DNA from: Haematococcus lacustris
Lineage: Eukaryota; Chlorophyta; Chlorophyceae; Chlamydomonadales; Haematococcaceae
Reading direction: 5' to 3'
Assembly: GCA_030144725.1 (NCBI GenBank)
Contig: JASKMD010000015.1
Coordinates: 9,828,013-9,892,012, forward strand
Length of the DNA: 64,000 nt
The translations under genes were made by a program, and so were the position numbers. Below the pieces are notes generated by a model. The model had not been told where the DNA came from. It saw only the letters and a program-made list of their open reading frames with translations, and did no database searches. Positions 32,257 to 42,216 of this stretch are shown in pieces; positions within the stretch are counted from its first letter, which is position 1, and each line of letters opens with the position of its first letter.

Positions 32257-32517
32257 GTGAGCGCAAACCCAGAGACCGTCGCTGATCTGGTCGACGAGCT
32301 TAAATCTTTGGAAGCGCCAACAGCGAACCCACCTCCAGAACGACCTCCTCAATCGGCCATTCCCTACCCAGCTTTCAGTTCCCTACCCAGGGTTCGGCTC
32401 CTTCCCGCGGAAGAGGCAGGAACCCACCTGGCACCAGCGCCAGAGTTGCGCAACCTGTCATTGCCTTACCTGCTGTTCTTGCAGACTTGCCTGACCCGTT
32501 CACACGGAGAATGCTAG
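32257..32517 (+). CDS. Gag-like short frame in the second LTR element
   Basis: The frame reads SANPETVADLVDELKSLEAP, then Pro-rich sequence (NPPPERPPQ), and stops at 32515-32517. The position just behind the primer-binding site and the acidic/helical start followed by Pro-rich sequence fit a Gag N-terminus; no capsid or zinc-knuckle motif was found. A second short frame at 34548-34733 (YRQLGGGEHDQDG) may be the Gag C-terminus. Confidence 0.4.
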   Translation: MSANPETVADLVDELKSLEAPTANPPPERPPQSAIPYPAFSSLPRVRLLPAEEAGTHLAPAPELRNLSLPYLLFLQTCLTRSHGEC

Positions 32518-33599
32518 CTAGTCCCGTTGCACGGATTTCTGCTTTTGCCGATTTCTGCTTCTGCTTGCTTGTATTGCTGTTTTCCTAAACCTGAATGTTT
32601 AGCTACTCCCGCTTTGCGGAGATTGCAGCATAGCTAGTTCCGCTAGTGCGGCGCTAGTGTCCTGACTTGCAGCCTGACTTGCACGAGCAATGCTTACCAC
32701 CAGCATCCCCACCACCACCCCAGCTAGCGGGAGATTAGCGAGCTTGTTGTCACCAAACATGTAATTCTGCAGCAAAAACTGCAGCCTGCACAGCCTGCTC
32801 CAAGCACTGTTACACCATAGCCTGCTCTAGGCAGAGAGCATAACCTTGCAGAGCACCAGACTGCAAGAGAGATGTTTCACTCCAGCCAACCTTCCACCAA
32901 CCTGCCCCTTGCAGTGTCCCAACACAATCAGCCTGCTCAAGCAGAGAACACATAGTGGCACTCCTGCCCCTAAGCAGAGACGAATTGCATCAACAACAAC
33001 ATATACATGGCCACCTCTAGGCACAAAGCTCACCCAGCATGTAACCACCACCGACATCAGCCTGCCCAAGCAACGCCAGTTCCTTGCAGTGCACCAGCCT
33101 GCAGAGAGTCATAACATGTAGTCGACAGTGGCACCACAGCTTACCAGGCATCGTCTTAAGCTCATAGACACGACAAGCAGGGCAAAGTGGCATGGGGGCC
33201 AGCCCAGTAGTCATATCTTGACGTCGTTAGGCATGCACTCTCAGCTGCCCAGCACCACTCACGCCACTCACGCCTCACGCCACACATAACTGTTTCTCTA
33301 GCGCACGTTCTTCTATCGACATCGCTCGGTCGACGCATGTGCAGCCAACTTACAGCACAACGCGGAGCCCCACAGCGGAAAGCTTACCTGACCCTCTACG
33401 CTTTGATGAGGAGAACACGCAGTGAGTTTGTCCTCGCACCGCACCTGCAGTCGCATCGGTGCACAACCCGTACAAGCGAGACCTAACAGCACAGTCGCAT
33501 AGTCCCACTCCACACCCTGTTGGCATCAGCCACAGAGACAGCACACAGCACATCACTAGCTGCTTGCACCATGCTGGCTCCAGCCACACAAGCTCTGAG

Positions 33600-34150
33600 T
33601 CTTCAACTATAGCCTACACTCTTGCCTTCCTTGCAGAGAATAAGGCACCTTTCAGCTCGCTTAGCAGCCTTCCCAGTACACTCAAGCCGCATAGCTGCAC
33701 ATAATGCGCACACTCTCACAGCCCAGGAGTGTCCTGAGGTAGCATATACAGCATGGTTGCAAAGCACACAACCCATCAGCCTACACACCTGCTTTCCTTG
33801 CAGAGAGTAAGGCACCACCATACACCATGGCAGCTCACCCAGTAGCCTGCCAGTACGCTCAAGCCGCGTAGCTGCACAGCATGCGCACACACTTACAAGG
33901 CAGGTTCTGTCTGAACACATATACAACATGGCAGCAAGCGCTACCTAGCCTAGAAGCCTGCCAACACAAACAAGCCGCACAGCCGAACAGCTTGCGCATG
34001 TATATTCTTGCAGCCCAGGTATGCCCTGAGATAGCATTCACACATCATGGCAGCGAAGCACCCTAGCCAGCAGCCTACCATTCCATGCAAGCCGCTAGCT
34101 TCACAGTTAGCGCACAAGCAAGCAGCCCAGGTGTACCCTGAGGTAGCGCA
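33600..34150 (+). repeat. Diverged tandem repeats inside the second LTR element
   Basis: Units of about 130-160 bp recur with shared blocks (CTTGCAGAGA.TAAGGCACC, AAGCCGC.TAGCTGCACA, GCGCACAC, CAGCCCAGG.GT.CCCTGAGGTAGC). They fill the middle of the element where pol would be in an autonomous relative. Confidence 0.6.
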
Positions 34151-35492
34151 CAACGGCACGGGGCAAAGCGATAATGCATTTGCCTAGGGTTGCAGCCTCC
34201 TTACTGCTTCTCTCATGTTCACTCATGCATGGGCCACACACAATGCAGTCAGGCACAAACACCTCTGCATCCAATCAATCGAGCACATACGCCTAGGCTC
34301 TTGAGTTTCGCAGCCTTGCACCTCAAGTGACCTTAAAGTGCACAGTACCAGCGTCTCACCATGGCTGCACTGGCTGGCTAGCATGCCAGTTACTACAGCA
34401 GAGCCGGGGGAGCCATACCACTCCCATGCGCACCGACCTGCAACACATGGGCATGAGTGCAGTATAGCACATGACCCCGCGACCATCCACTCTGGTTAGG
34501 GACAAGGCATACGTCTGTCTACATCCCACCAACTCTGTTCTAGCACTATGCAGCCAGCATGGATTGATCACCCATTGCAACCTGCGCTGAACACAGCCAC
34601 CACTACTTCGTCTGTTACAATGGTTTCTTCTGTCAGCTACCGCCAGCTGGGAGGAGGAGAGCATGACCAAGATGGGAGCACGAGACAAGATTCTGATGCT
34701 GCTGTCGAAGAGTATGAACACCTCTTTGCATGAGGTTTGCATGTAGCTTTGCTTTGCATGGCGCTTAATGCATTTGCGTGTCTGTTGCATATACCCTGAT
34801 GCATGACTTGATATGACTGTTGTCTGCTTCTTTCTGCGTCTTCCTGCGTGTAGCTTTGCTCTGCATGGAGCTGAATGCATTCGCTTGCATGTAGCTAGAA
34901 GCATGAATGTTTTTTTCTGCCTGTCCTTGCATGCCTGTTTTACCTGTTGTCGCAAGATACTGGTTGATATCAAAACTGCAAGCTCCGGGACGTAGCTTTT
35001 CGGAGTGGGGGAGAGTGTAACAGTCCAGACACTCAGCTAGGATGAATGCGATGTTTATTTCATTCCCCATGCAAGTTCTAGTGTGACATTTGAAGTACTT
35101 TGCTTTTAAGCTGAGATCGTTCTGGATTCGTGGAGGAAAGATGTAAGCAAACACTGCGCTTCTGCTCCAGCGTCCCCGCTACCTAACAAGTCTCTGATTC
35201 AACTAGGCTCGCCACTACCAAGAGTACGTGTGTAGCCAGCGTCTCTTTTCGCAGCCACAACACCTTGTAGCTGCTTTCTAAGTCTGTAGCTGCTTTAGCC
35301 GCATAAGCGACAGCTAATCAGCCCAGCCAGTTCAAAAACCCTAAAGTTGCAGCCATGCATACTGGGTTCCTGGCTGTACTGTAACACTTATGGGTCAGCC
35401 TGTATGTCAGTGGTCTCTATAGACTGCGAGTCTCGGTGCTCTGGGCTATCCCAGGTACCTTGGCGGAACGGATCTCTTAAGAGGGGGAGGAA

Positions 35493-35722
35493 TGTGACGG
35501 TGCGCTTATGCGTATCCGTAAACCACACTTTAGCAGAGTGACAGAGGAGGTCAATGGTGGGCTGCTACCAGCTCACCATTCGGGTTCGACTCCCGAGGGT
35601 CCCGTTCTAAACCTGGGCTCAGTTGCTGTGCGAGAGTGTGGATAGTAGAGACTGCGTTGGACATTTCTAAGTGGACATGCCGCTCACACTGTAAGATTAA
35701 AGGCAGCGGCTGCGCCGTGACA
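35493..35722 (+). repeat. 3' LTR of the gypsy element
   Basis: 230 bp, identical by eye to 20294-20523, preceded by a polypurine tract and followed by TAGCT. The 100 bp before it (35392-35480) are the only surviving 3' end of the gypsy interior. Confidence 0.9.
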
Positions 35723-35924
35723 TAGCTGCAATCGCCACCGAGGGGCACGCTGCTATGGCGCAAGCGCCGACTCTTGGCTGCACGCTCCGCAAGCGTACCA
35801 CACCTGCTGGGTTGGGGCAGCCCCAGACAGCTGCCAAGCGCAAGCGGTGACACACGAGACATAGTTAGACTAAGGTTGTAGTGGCCACCTCTCCCAACCG
35901 CACCTGCCAACTGCCTCCGTGCCA

Positions 35925-36245
35925 CATTTCCGCAACCGCTTTCCGATCCGACTGCTGCTGCCGACGCGCATGCTCGTGTAGAGCAGCCTAAGCGATGCGG
36001 GCGGTCGTAGCGATGACTGCATGCTCCGCAACGGCTCAAATTTGAATCACTAACTTTGATGCTTTGCTGTGCACGGCCTACTGACTGGATAATTATTCTG
36101 GATGGGTGAAAGGTAGCTGGCCGGGTTGGCTACATTGTGAATCATCTAGCATATTATTTGGCTCAGTGAGTGCAGAGTTACAGCCGTCCTACTACCAGGG
36201 GTCGGTTTCCTGTCATTTTTAAACAGTTGGGAACACCTGACCCGA
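35925..36245 (-). repeat. Inverted copy of the 17655-17975 terminus
   Basis: The reverse complement matches 17655-17975 over about 320 bp. Landmarks include CGACCGCCCGC, CAGCAGCAGTCGGATCGGA, GTAGCCAACCCGGCCAGCTA and GAAACCGACCC. In this copy the frame that is open at 17840-17971 contains two stops, so it is decayed. Confidence 0.85.
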
Positions 36246-37603
36246 CCCCGCCATTGGCTGTACCCCTGATAACTATCCGACCGGTCTTCAAGAGTTTTAC
36301 AGCGATTTCTGCGCATGGCGGTGCAGCTCATCAAAGCGAAGCTAGCGGGCTGCTCGGGCTGATGTGCACCTGTGCCGGGGCGGGCGGGGGTGTTGAGAAT
36401 TCCTGTCGCGTTGTGCCGGGAATGGCCTGATTAGTGGGGCTGTGATCAGCGCATAGCTATCGCGCTCAGCGGCCCAGTTTTTCAAAATTGTGAATTTCTT
36501 TTCGGGCGCAGGACCCTGGCATGTGTTCTGACATAACCCTGACATGTGTTCAAGTGCTAGTGCTAGTGCTGATGATATGCTTGGGAGTGCTGGTATGGCT
36601 TGGGCTGTCCCTGTACCCGAACAGCGTGCAACTCGTGTCACGTTTGTGCAGAACTCGTTTCACGTCACCCCATGTCAGATTTTTTAAATTCTGGCCTTTT
36701 TGCTGTCCAGTTCACAGTCCAACCAGGACGTCAGATGATGTACTGCCGGTTCTGTGCGACTCGTTGTGTGGGCTTCTAACGTTTAATCACGACAGAAACG
36801 CGTTGCCTTCATTTGTGTGCCGTTTCATGTGTGTGGGCGGGCACAGTTATCAGCTCAGTTTCTACATCTTTTTGACATATTCTTGCTGCTCCTGGTTGCT
36901 CGGAAGCCACAGACATCAATGATCGAAGCATCCTGTGCAACCTGATAATTTAAATGTCCGTCGCGGGTTGGAGGCCAGCAGCCCGGCGTAACGCGCAAGT
37001 TCCGAAATTGCAGGTTCAGCAGCAATCCGCCGTCGTGTACACGCCCCCAGCTTGAGAGATGGTATCGATGTGTGCTGGGACGCAGCAGCACTGTCGCGTG
37101 CTGACCTAAAAATTTGAATTGTCCGTCGCGGGTTGGGGCCAGCCAGCCGGCAAATCGCTGTGGCTGGCTGCACTCTATTCAGGCCATAAGCAGCTCATCG
37201 CACCAATCGGCGGCCTCAGCCGTGCAGAAATGAGTAAGAAAGTTATCTCTTGAGCCACGGGGGTGCAGCCAATGGCGGGGGTGACCGAGCGTGCTTAGAG
37301 TGGAGCTTCGAGTGTAGGTGGCGTGTGTATGCGTGTGAAGCTGACTGTGGTTAGAAGGTCAGCGCCCCGGTGATGAGTGGGCTGAGGTAGCTTCGGCCAG
37401 ACGTAGGCAGTTGATTGAGACGCGAACGAGGGGAGGAGGTGTCAATCACGAAGGCCGTTTTAGAGGCTGCAGCGTTGTGGTACTCGCGCGAGTGGTGCCC
37501 ACGCGGCGAACAGAGCATAGTGTGAATAAATTCAAACGACGACGCGACGCACCTATGCGATGCACTGTAGCCACCTAAACTGGGAATCATTTGAACGCTT
37601 ACG
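36246..37603. other. Upstream region of the ankyrin/WW gene
   Basis: No gene is supported. A direct repeat (GTCCGTCGCGGGTTGG.GGCCAGC) occurs at about 36954 and 37120, 165 bp apart. The promoter of the ankyrin/WW gene must lie at its right end. Confidence 0.4.
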
Positions 37604-39947
37604 ATGTTAAGCAGAAGCATTCGTGTTTTGTCTTTGGTGCTCCTGTGGTGCACGCTGGTGTTTGTAGCGGATGCCGCAAAAACCAAGTCGCTGGGAGGGA
37701 AGCCCACCACCTCAAACAGACTAATCGATTTGATCAGCAAGGTGAGCTGTCGATGTGTACATCGCAGTTAAAGCAAATTTATGCAGCGTGAGACAACTGC
37801 TAGTGCTGGCTTGCAGAAAGCCTGGGACGACTTCACAGCTGAGCTTGCGGCTGGGGCTGATGTTAATCAGCCGGACACAAGAGGGCGTCTGCCATTGTAG
37901 GAATTGCTGTCATCCAGCTGTCATACATGCGGCTGCACCTTGCAACCTAGTTTCAGCTTCATTGATGCTGCCCACACTTGCAGAATTGAGGCTGTCAGGT
38001 CCAAGGATGTCAAGTATGTGGATGCGCTGATTCAATTTGGAGCACGAGCTAATAGCAAGGACCCAGCTACTGGGGTGCCACCAGTGCTGCTTGCATTTAG
38101 CACTGGACAGACTGAGGTGTGGAAGTTAGCTGTGTGGCAGATATGTAAGCCTAAACGCATGTCTAGAGATACATGCACACATATGAAATCATGTTGTGGT
38201 GATGCAGGTTGCAAGGCTTTTGCTAGCCTATGGTGCAGACATTGACATGCTGGACAAATCTGGAAAGAGTGCGCGAGAGGTGAGAGCAGTGCATGCACAT
38301 TGTTTATGGACTGCAGGATTAGCTTGCAGGTTGTAGGACTGGAGGTAGTTTGACACCAGCAGTGGCGATGACGAGCCCTAATGGTCCCTCCTGAAAAGTG
38401 CCTTTGAAAGGCGCATACAATTGTTCATGTGTACAGTTACAAGGTTCAGAGGACATCGCAGCGCTTGTGAAGCTGTATGATGCCAATGACGCCCATGCTT
38501 TGGCATTTGAAGATGCCCCAGCGTCATGGGTGAAGAAGAGTGATGAGAAAGGTAGGAGTGCTGAGCAAGCGAGAATGGCTTTGACAGCTCAGCCGGTATT
38601 GTGTGTTGCGTCTGCCTTCAGGGCACTCGTTGGCTGCATGCTCAGGCCAATCTCTATCCAACATGTCTGCAGAAACTGCTCTATGCTTGCCTGCTGACGT
38701 AGGCAACCCATATTGGTGGAACAGCGCAAGGAAGGAAGCTCGCTGGAACATTCCACCATCCTGTGCCTGGCAGCGAACTCAGTACCAAGGCCAGCCTGCC
38801 AAGTACACAAACTATGTTACTGGGCAAACCACTGCCAAGCTGCCACCGGTGAGCCAAGTGACGGCACATGTGCCAGGTGCCTGCTGCCCTAGCTTCAATG
38901 CATGGGCAGCAGCGTCAATGGAGTAGTCGGACCTTGCGTCTTGTGTGCTCGCAGGCTTTATCATGGCGTCTACTCAGGCAGGCTGACCAAGATGTCTGGT
39001 ACAACTGGGCCACCAACACCAGCCAAAGCATCATCCCAGACGAGCTGCCCGCAGACATGCTAGAAGAAGTAGGTGTTGTTGGTTGTTCTCTGCTTTTCAA
39101 GCTGTGGGTATGTTCATGTGCCTTGCCTAAGCTGCAGCCCGGCCTTGCATGATGTGCACCTGGACCAACAGGCGACAGAGATGCGCAATGTGCGATGGTG
39201 GAATCCCAAGACACAGCAGTACTCCTGGGAGGATCCGCGCTTCCTCACTCCCTGGAGGGCTGTGAAGGCAGAGGATAGTGAGTGAAGATGTGCATGCATA
39301 GCCGTTTCAGAAACACGTCCCACTGTGGGTGGGGTTTCTGCTGACAAGTTGCATCATCACTGGGCTGCAGGAAGCTAATGTATGCCCTAGTGGGGGACGA
39401 GGAGCTGTAGGAAGCTTACACAGCTGTTCATTAGCGTGTCGTGACTGCAAACCACCGCATCTTATGTTATCGCTGCCAAACCCAGCGTGTCACAATGGCA
39501 GACCACCGCATTTTCTACTGTTGGTCCCTTGCCAAGCTCATCCTCGCCATCGCTGCCTGGCTCATGCAGAGGAGGGCCCTGGCACCCTATCATGTCAGCC
39601 ATGAAACCTGGTTTTGCCAGCAGGAAGCACACCAAATTGACAGCGATGCAGCTGCTGCCCTTGCGACCACAGGTGACAAGACTTACTTTGTCAACATTGC
39701 AACTGGGGAAAGCACATGGGAAGCTCCAGAGGAAATGGCTTGGCAAGAGCTTGAGTCAAAGTGAGTTGCTACATGGTCAGCGAGCAGCTGGCTGGCATAA
39801 CCAGTTGCAAGTGATGCTCTGTTCTACCACCATGCCTGCTACAGGGAGCATGCTGGCCAGAAGTACTGGTACAACGCCCGCACCGGGGAGAGCACTTGGG
39901 ACATGCCCACACACCACAGCTGGGAACGCCACACCTCCGACTTGTGA
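37604..39947 (+). CDS. Secretory-pathway protein with ankyrin repeats and WW-type motifs
   Basis: Ten exons, every join in phase: 37604-37741, 37817-37896, 37984-38116, 38208-38279, 38437-38551, 38703-38848, 38955-39068, 39172-39277, 39502-39760 and 39845-39947 (TGA). About 420 residues. Exon 1 encodes a signal peptide (VLSLVLLWCTLVFVADA). Exons 2-4 encode ankyrin repeats (ELAAGADVNQPDTRGRLPL; ALIQFGARANSKDP; ARLLLAYGADIDMLDKSGKS). The rest has repeated W/Y..N.x(T)..S.W..P motifs (YWWNSARKEARWNIPP; VRWWNPKTQQYSWEDP; TYFVNIATGESTWEAP; KYWYNARTGESTWDMP), the last two close to true WW domains. Exon 39502-39760 begins with a hydrophobic stretch (LAKLILAIAAWL); whether that part is exon or intron decides if it is a membrane protein. 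WW domains bind proline-rich ligands. The stop is only 60 bp from that of the convergent CxxCxxCC gene. Confidence 0.85.
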
Positions 39948-40006
39948 AGATAGTCCTGAGGGCACTCTGTAGCTGGCGAGGACGGTGGGTGCTGTGCCTA
40001 CCGTCT

Positions 40007-41103
40007 TCAGATGCGATCCTTTCGCTCCTGCTGTAGCAGTGTGCGCACCTGCACAAAGGTCAATGACAAGGGTGCAGCACGGCATACATGGCCACAGCCC
40101 TCCTTCATGTGTGTGTGTACTTGCTGCCTTGAGCACGTCCGCACCTGTACATCATGTGTGGCCTGTTTCAGCTGAGCAGCTGCGGAGCCGACGTCCAGCA
40201 CTGGCGCATCAGGGTGGTCAAAGCCTGCACTGACACGTGGCATCTCTCTCATCCTGCCTAGCGAGGAAGAGTGGTAGGCTACTCGCTGTCACCTACCCTC
40301 GCATATGTTATCTTTTTCCCGTTGCCAATCCGTCGGGTCCATCAATTCTGGCCACCTGCAGATTGTGGATGCTTGCTACCAGCTAGTGCTTGCGGTGGGG
40401 AGGAGATGTGATGGGGCGAGGTGGTACCTTACCAGGGATAGGTGGCACACTGGCGGGGCCTCACTGCGTGTATGGAGCACTGCTTGTCTTGTAGGAACAC
40501 ACAGTTCTGCACATGGAGCTGCATGGCTATGTTTGTGCTATGCCGTACAATGAGGCAGCCCAACACCAATGGTACAGCAAGACAGCTGTGTCCGCATGAT
40601 GCTTGCACTGCGCTTTAGTATCACCTGCTCCTCCCCCTTTGTCAGCAATAAGTGCCATCCTTTGCAACCGCTGTGCTTCTCAGTGTATCTGCGTTGGAAA
40701 GCTTGCGGGGTGAGGTGGAGGTGTTCTGAAATGCGGAGCAGCTCCTCAGAGGACACCCAGACTTCTGCAGCAGGCCATTGAGGACACCAAGGATGTGGCT
40801 CTGGTCTCCAGTGTGATACTGTTACAAACATAGGGAAGTGTAAGCTACAGCCAGCCACACGCACCCCCCTCTCCTGTGCAGCATTTGCCACACTGGGTAC
40901 ATAGGAAGCTCTTGCCTTGCAGCTGCAACCAAAAGCTTGGAGCTCGTCAGTGCTCACATGCAGCTGCCGGGTGGCGATCAGGTGGCGTTGAGCACCTGGC
41001 GGGCGAACAACTCGTTTTCAAAGTTCACAGCTCGACACGCTGTTCGCTGTGGTCCACGCCGCATTGTGCGGGGTGCGAGCATTCCATAAGAGCAAGCTAG
41101 CAT
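40007..41103 (-). CDS. CxxCxxCC (YkgJ/UPF0153-type) putative Zn/Fe-chelating protein
   Basis: Seven exons, all in phase, 5' to 3': 41103-40996, 40922-40865, 40764-40625, 40518-40433, 40355-40297, 40224-40145 and 40048-40007 (TGA). About 190 residues. The N-terminus (MLACSYGMLAPRTMRRGPQ) is basic and hydroxylated, like a plastid or mitochondrial leader. Then come the family signature CTQCGKCC (C-x2-C-x2-CC), EVWVSSEELLRISEHL, NCVFLQDKQCSIHAVRPRQC and ATYPWWPE, which match the domain order of the family: cluster, v.l...E...ia, C.FL....CsIy..RP.qC, yP.wp. The family is thought to bind zinc or iron; its biochemical role is not settled. Confidence 0.9.
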
Positions 41104-42216
41104 CCTCTCCCCGACACACCTGAGCAAGCCATGATCAAGTTCCAATCCCTACAGCCCTCATGCTTCTTCAAAATAAAGCAAGAGTTGTAACCAAACACAA
41201 GGATTTATTGTAAAGGCTACTGTCGCTGACCACTCCAGCTCAGCCATACTGGTTTGTGTGCCTGTGCAAGCCATGATCAAACGCAATGTGCACAGGCATG
41301 CAAGGTCATGGCTATGATGTGGCTTTGAATCTCTGAGCATTGGCATGCCTTAATTGCTTAGGTTGCCTCTTAGTGCGCTGCACACCTAGTCTCAACGACA
41401 ATTGGCTCGACGGTGAATGACAACATCAACGTGGAGTTCAATGCCCTGCAGCCATGTCACAAGCCATGCTGGCGGTGTAGCGGTGTAATTCAAGAGGAAC
41501 ATGCAGCCCCACTGTGTCCACAACAATGCCACTGAGGCCACTGTTGTCTGACCCCTGAGGATGAGCTGATCAGTTTGGCTTGACACAGATATAAGATTAA
41601 AGCACAGGTTAATGAGGGCAGCAAAGCCTAGCACTCAATGAGCTTAGAGCCGAGTAAGGATGCAACTAGGAGTAGGTATCTGACCTCAAGGCAGATCATG
41701 GAACCTGGCAGCATCATCACACCCTCATGTCGAGACATCCATGCAAGGTATGTCGAGGTGTTTATGTGTGGGAAATTGGGTGTACCCTTGATGACTACAA
41801 ACCCCATCCCTGGTAGCACATTCCGTCCAAAGACCACTGGGCCTCTCAACAGCATTAACAGCCTCAATGCCTATGAGCAGTTGCGGACCCGGCCATATAT
41901 GCTGTGCCCGCATGGAACCCGACAGTGTTAAGAGCTCAGGGTGCTACATTGCCAGTGCATGGCCTACAGCTTATCATCACACTAGCTGCGTATGCGGACG
42001 TAACATCAGCTGCCTACAGCTCCTATGGCGCTTTAGTCCTTGGCAACCAGCGATAGGTCATGCAGCCGCTTGTCGACTTGCCTGTGCTGTGGATGGCCAA
42101 ATCCTCTCCTTCACCAACCGCAGTCATACTCCAGCCCAGCCGCCTGCCTGAAAGGTTGGAAACGTGTGCTGCAACCGCCTTGCCCACACCAGCGCGGGCA
42201 CCCTGGTGATAGTAGC
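41104..42216. other. Intergenic region between two minus-strand genes
   Basis: No exon chain is seen. It includes a dispersed-repeat fragment at about 42045-42095 that matches 4005-4055 (GGTCATGCAGC.GCTTGT.GAC.TGCCTGT), and the segment near 41785 that resembles 1965-2000. Confidence 0.4.

Larger units (their letters stand above)
31864..35386 (+). mobile_element. Second LTR retrotransposon without pol (LARD/TR-GAG-like), nested in the gypsy element
   Basis: LTRs at 31864-32223 (360 bp) and 35016-35386 (371 bp) begin TGTAACAG and end TAACA/TAACA. They differ by an 11-bp indel and about three substitutions. The flanks carry the 5-bp duplication CTTAT (31859-31863; 35387-35391). A primer-binding candidate (TGGTTTCCCCG) starts at 32227, and a purine tract (GTGGGGGAGAG) ends at 35015. 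The interior of 2.8 kb holds only short gag-like frames, so the element would need enzymes in trans. Confidence 0.88.
20294..35722 (+). mobile_element. Ty3/gypsy LTR retrotransposon with nested insertions
   Basis: Two 230-bp LTRs (20294-20523; 35493-35722) begin TGTGACGG and end GTGACA and look identical base for base. They are flanked by the 5-bp duplication TAGCT (20289-20293; 35723-35727). A primer-binding site candidate (TGGTTTCCGACC) starts at 20526, and a polypurine tract (GAGGGGGAGGAA) ends at 35492. Domain order is Gag, protease, RT, RNase H, integrase, which is Ty3/gypsy. The integrase is cut near 25182. About 10 kb of foreign DNA, including satellites, a sequencing gap and a second LTR element, separates it from the element's 3' end. 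Confidence 0.9.
20016..35850 (+). pseudogene. Element-W open reading frame interrupted by the Ty3/gypsy insertion
   Basis: A frame with a strong start context (CCACCATGG at 20011) encodes MGGKRLSKKRTNAIQLLQQ, then needs a splice or frameshift near 20085 to enter the frame with a Pro/Gln-rich linker and MYQLALA up to 20293. Directly after the second TAGCT copy, 35728-35850 continues in frame (AIATEGHAAMAQAP) and ends in a basic KRKR before TGA. Basic N-terminus, PQ-rich linker and NLS-like C-terminus suggest a DNA-binding or captured host protein. No family is recognised. The insertion disrupts it. Confidence 0.5.
19033..36245. mobile_element. Element W, right member of the head-to-head pair, split by a gypsy retrotransposon
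   Basis: W begins with TCAGGCGTTCCCAAC at the palindrome centre and ends with GTTGGGAACACCTGA at about 36231-36245. Without the 15.4-kb gypsy insertion it would be about 1.8 kb. Its right 320 bp match, inverted, the left end of element Z. It carries an open frame that the retrotransposon interrupts. Confidence 0.5.
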
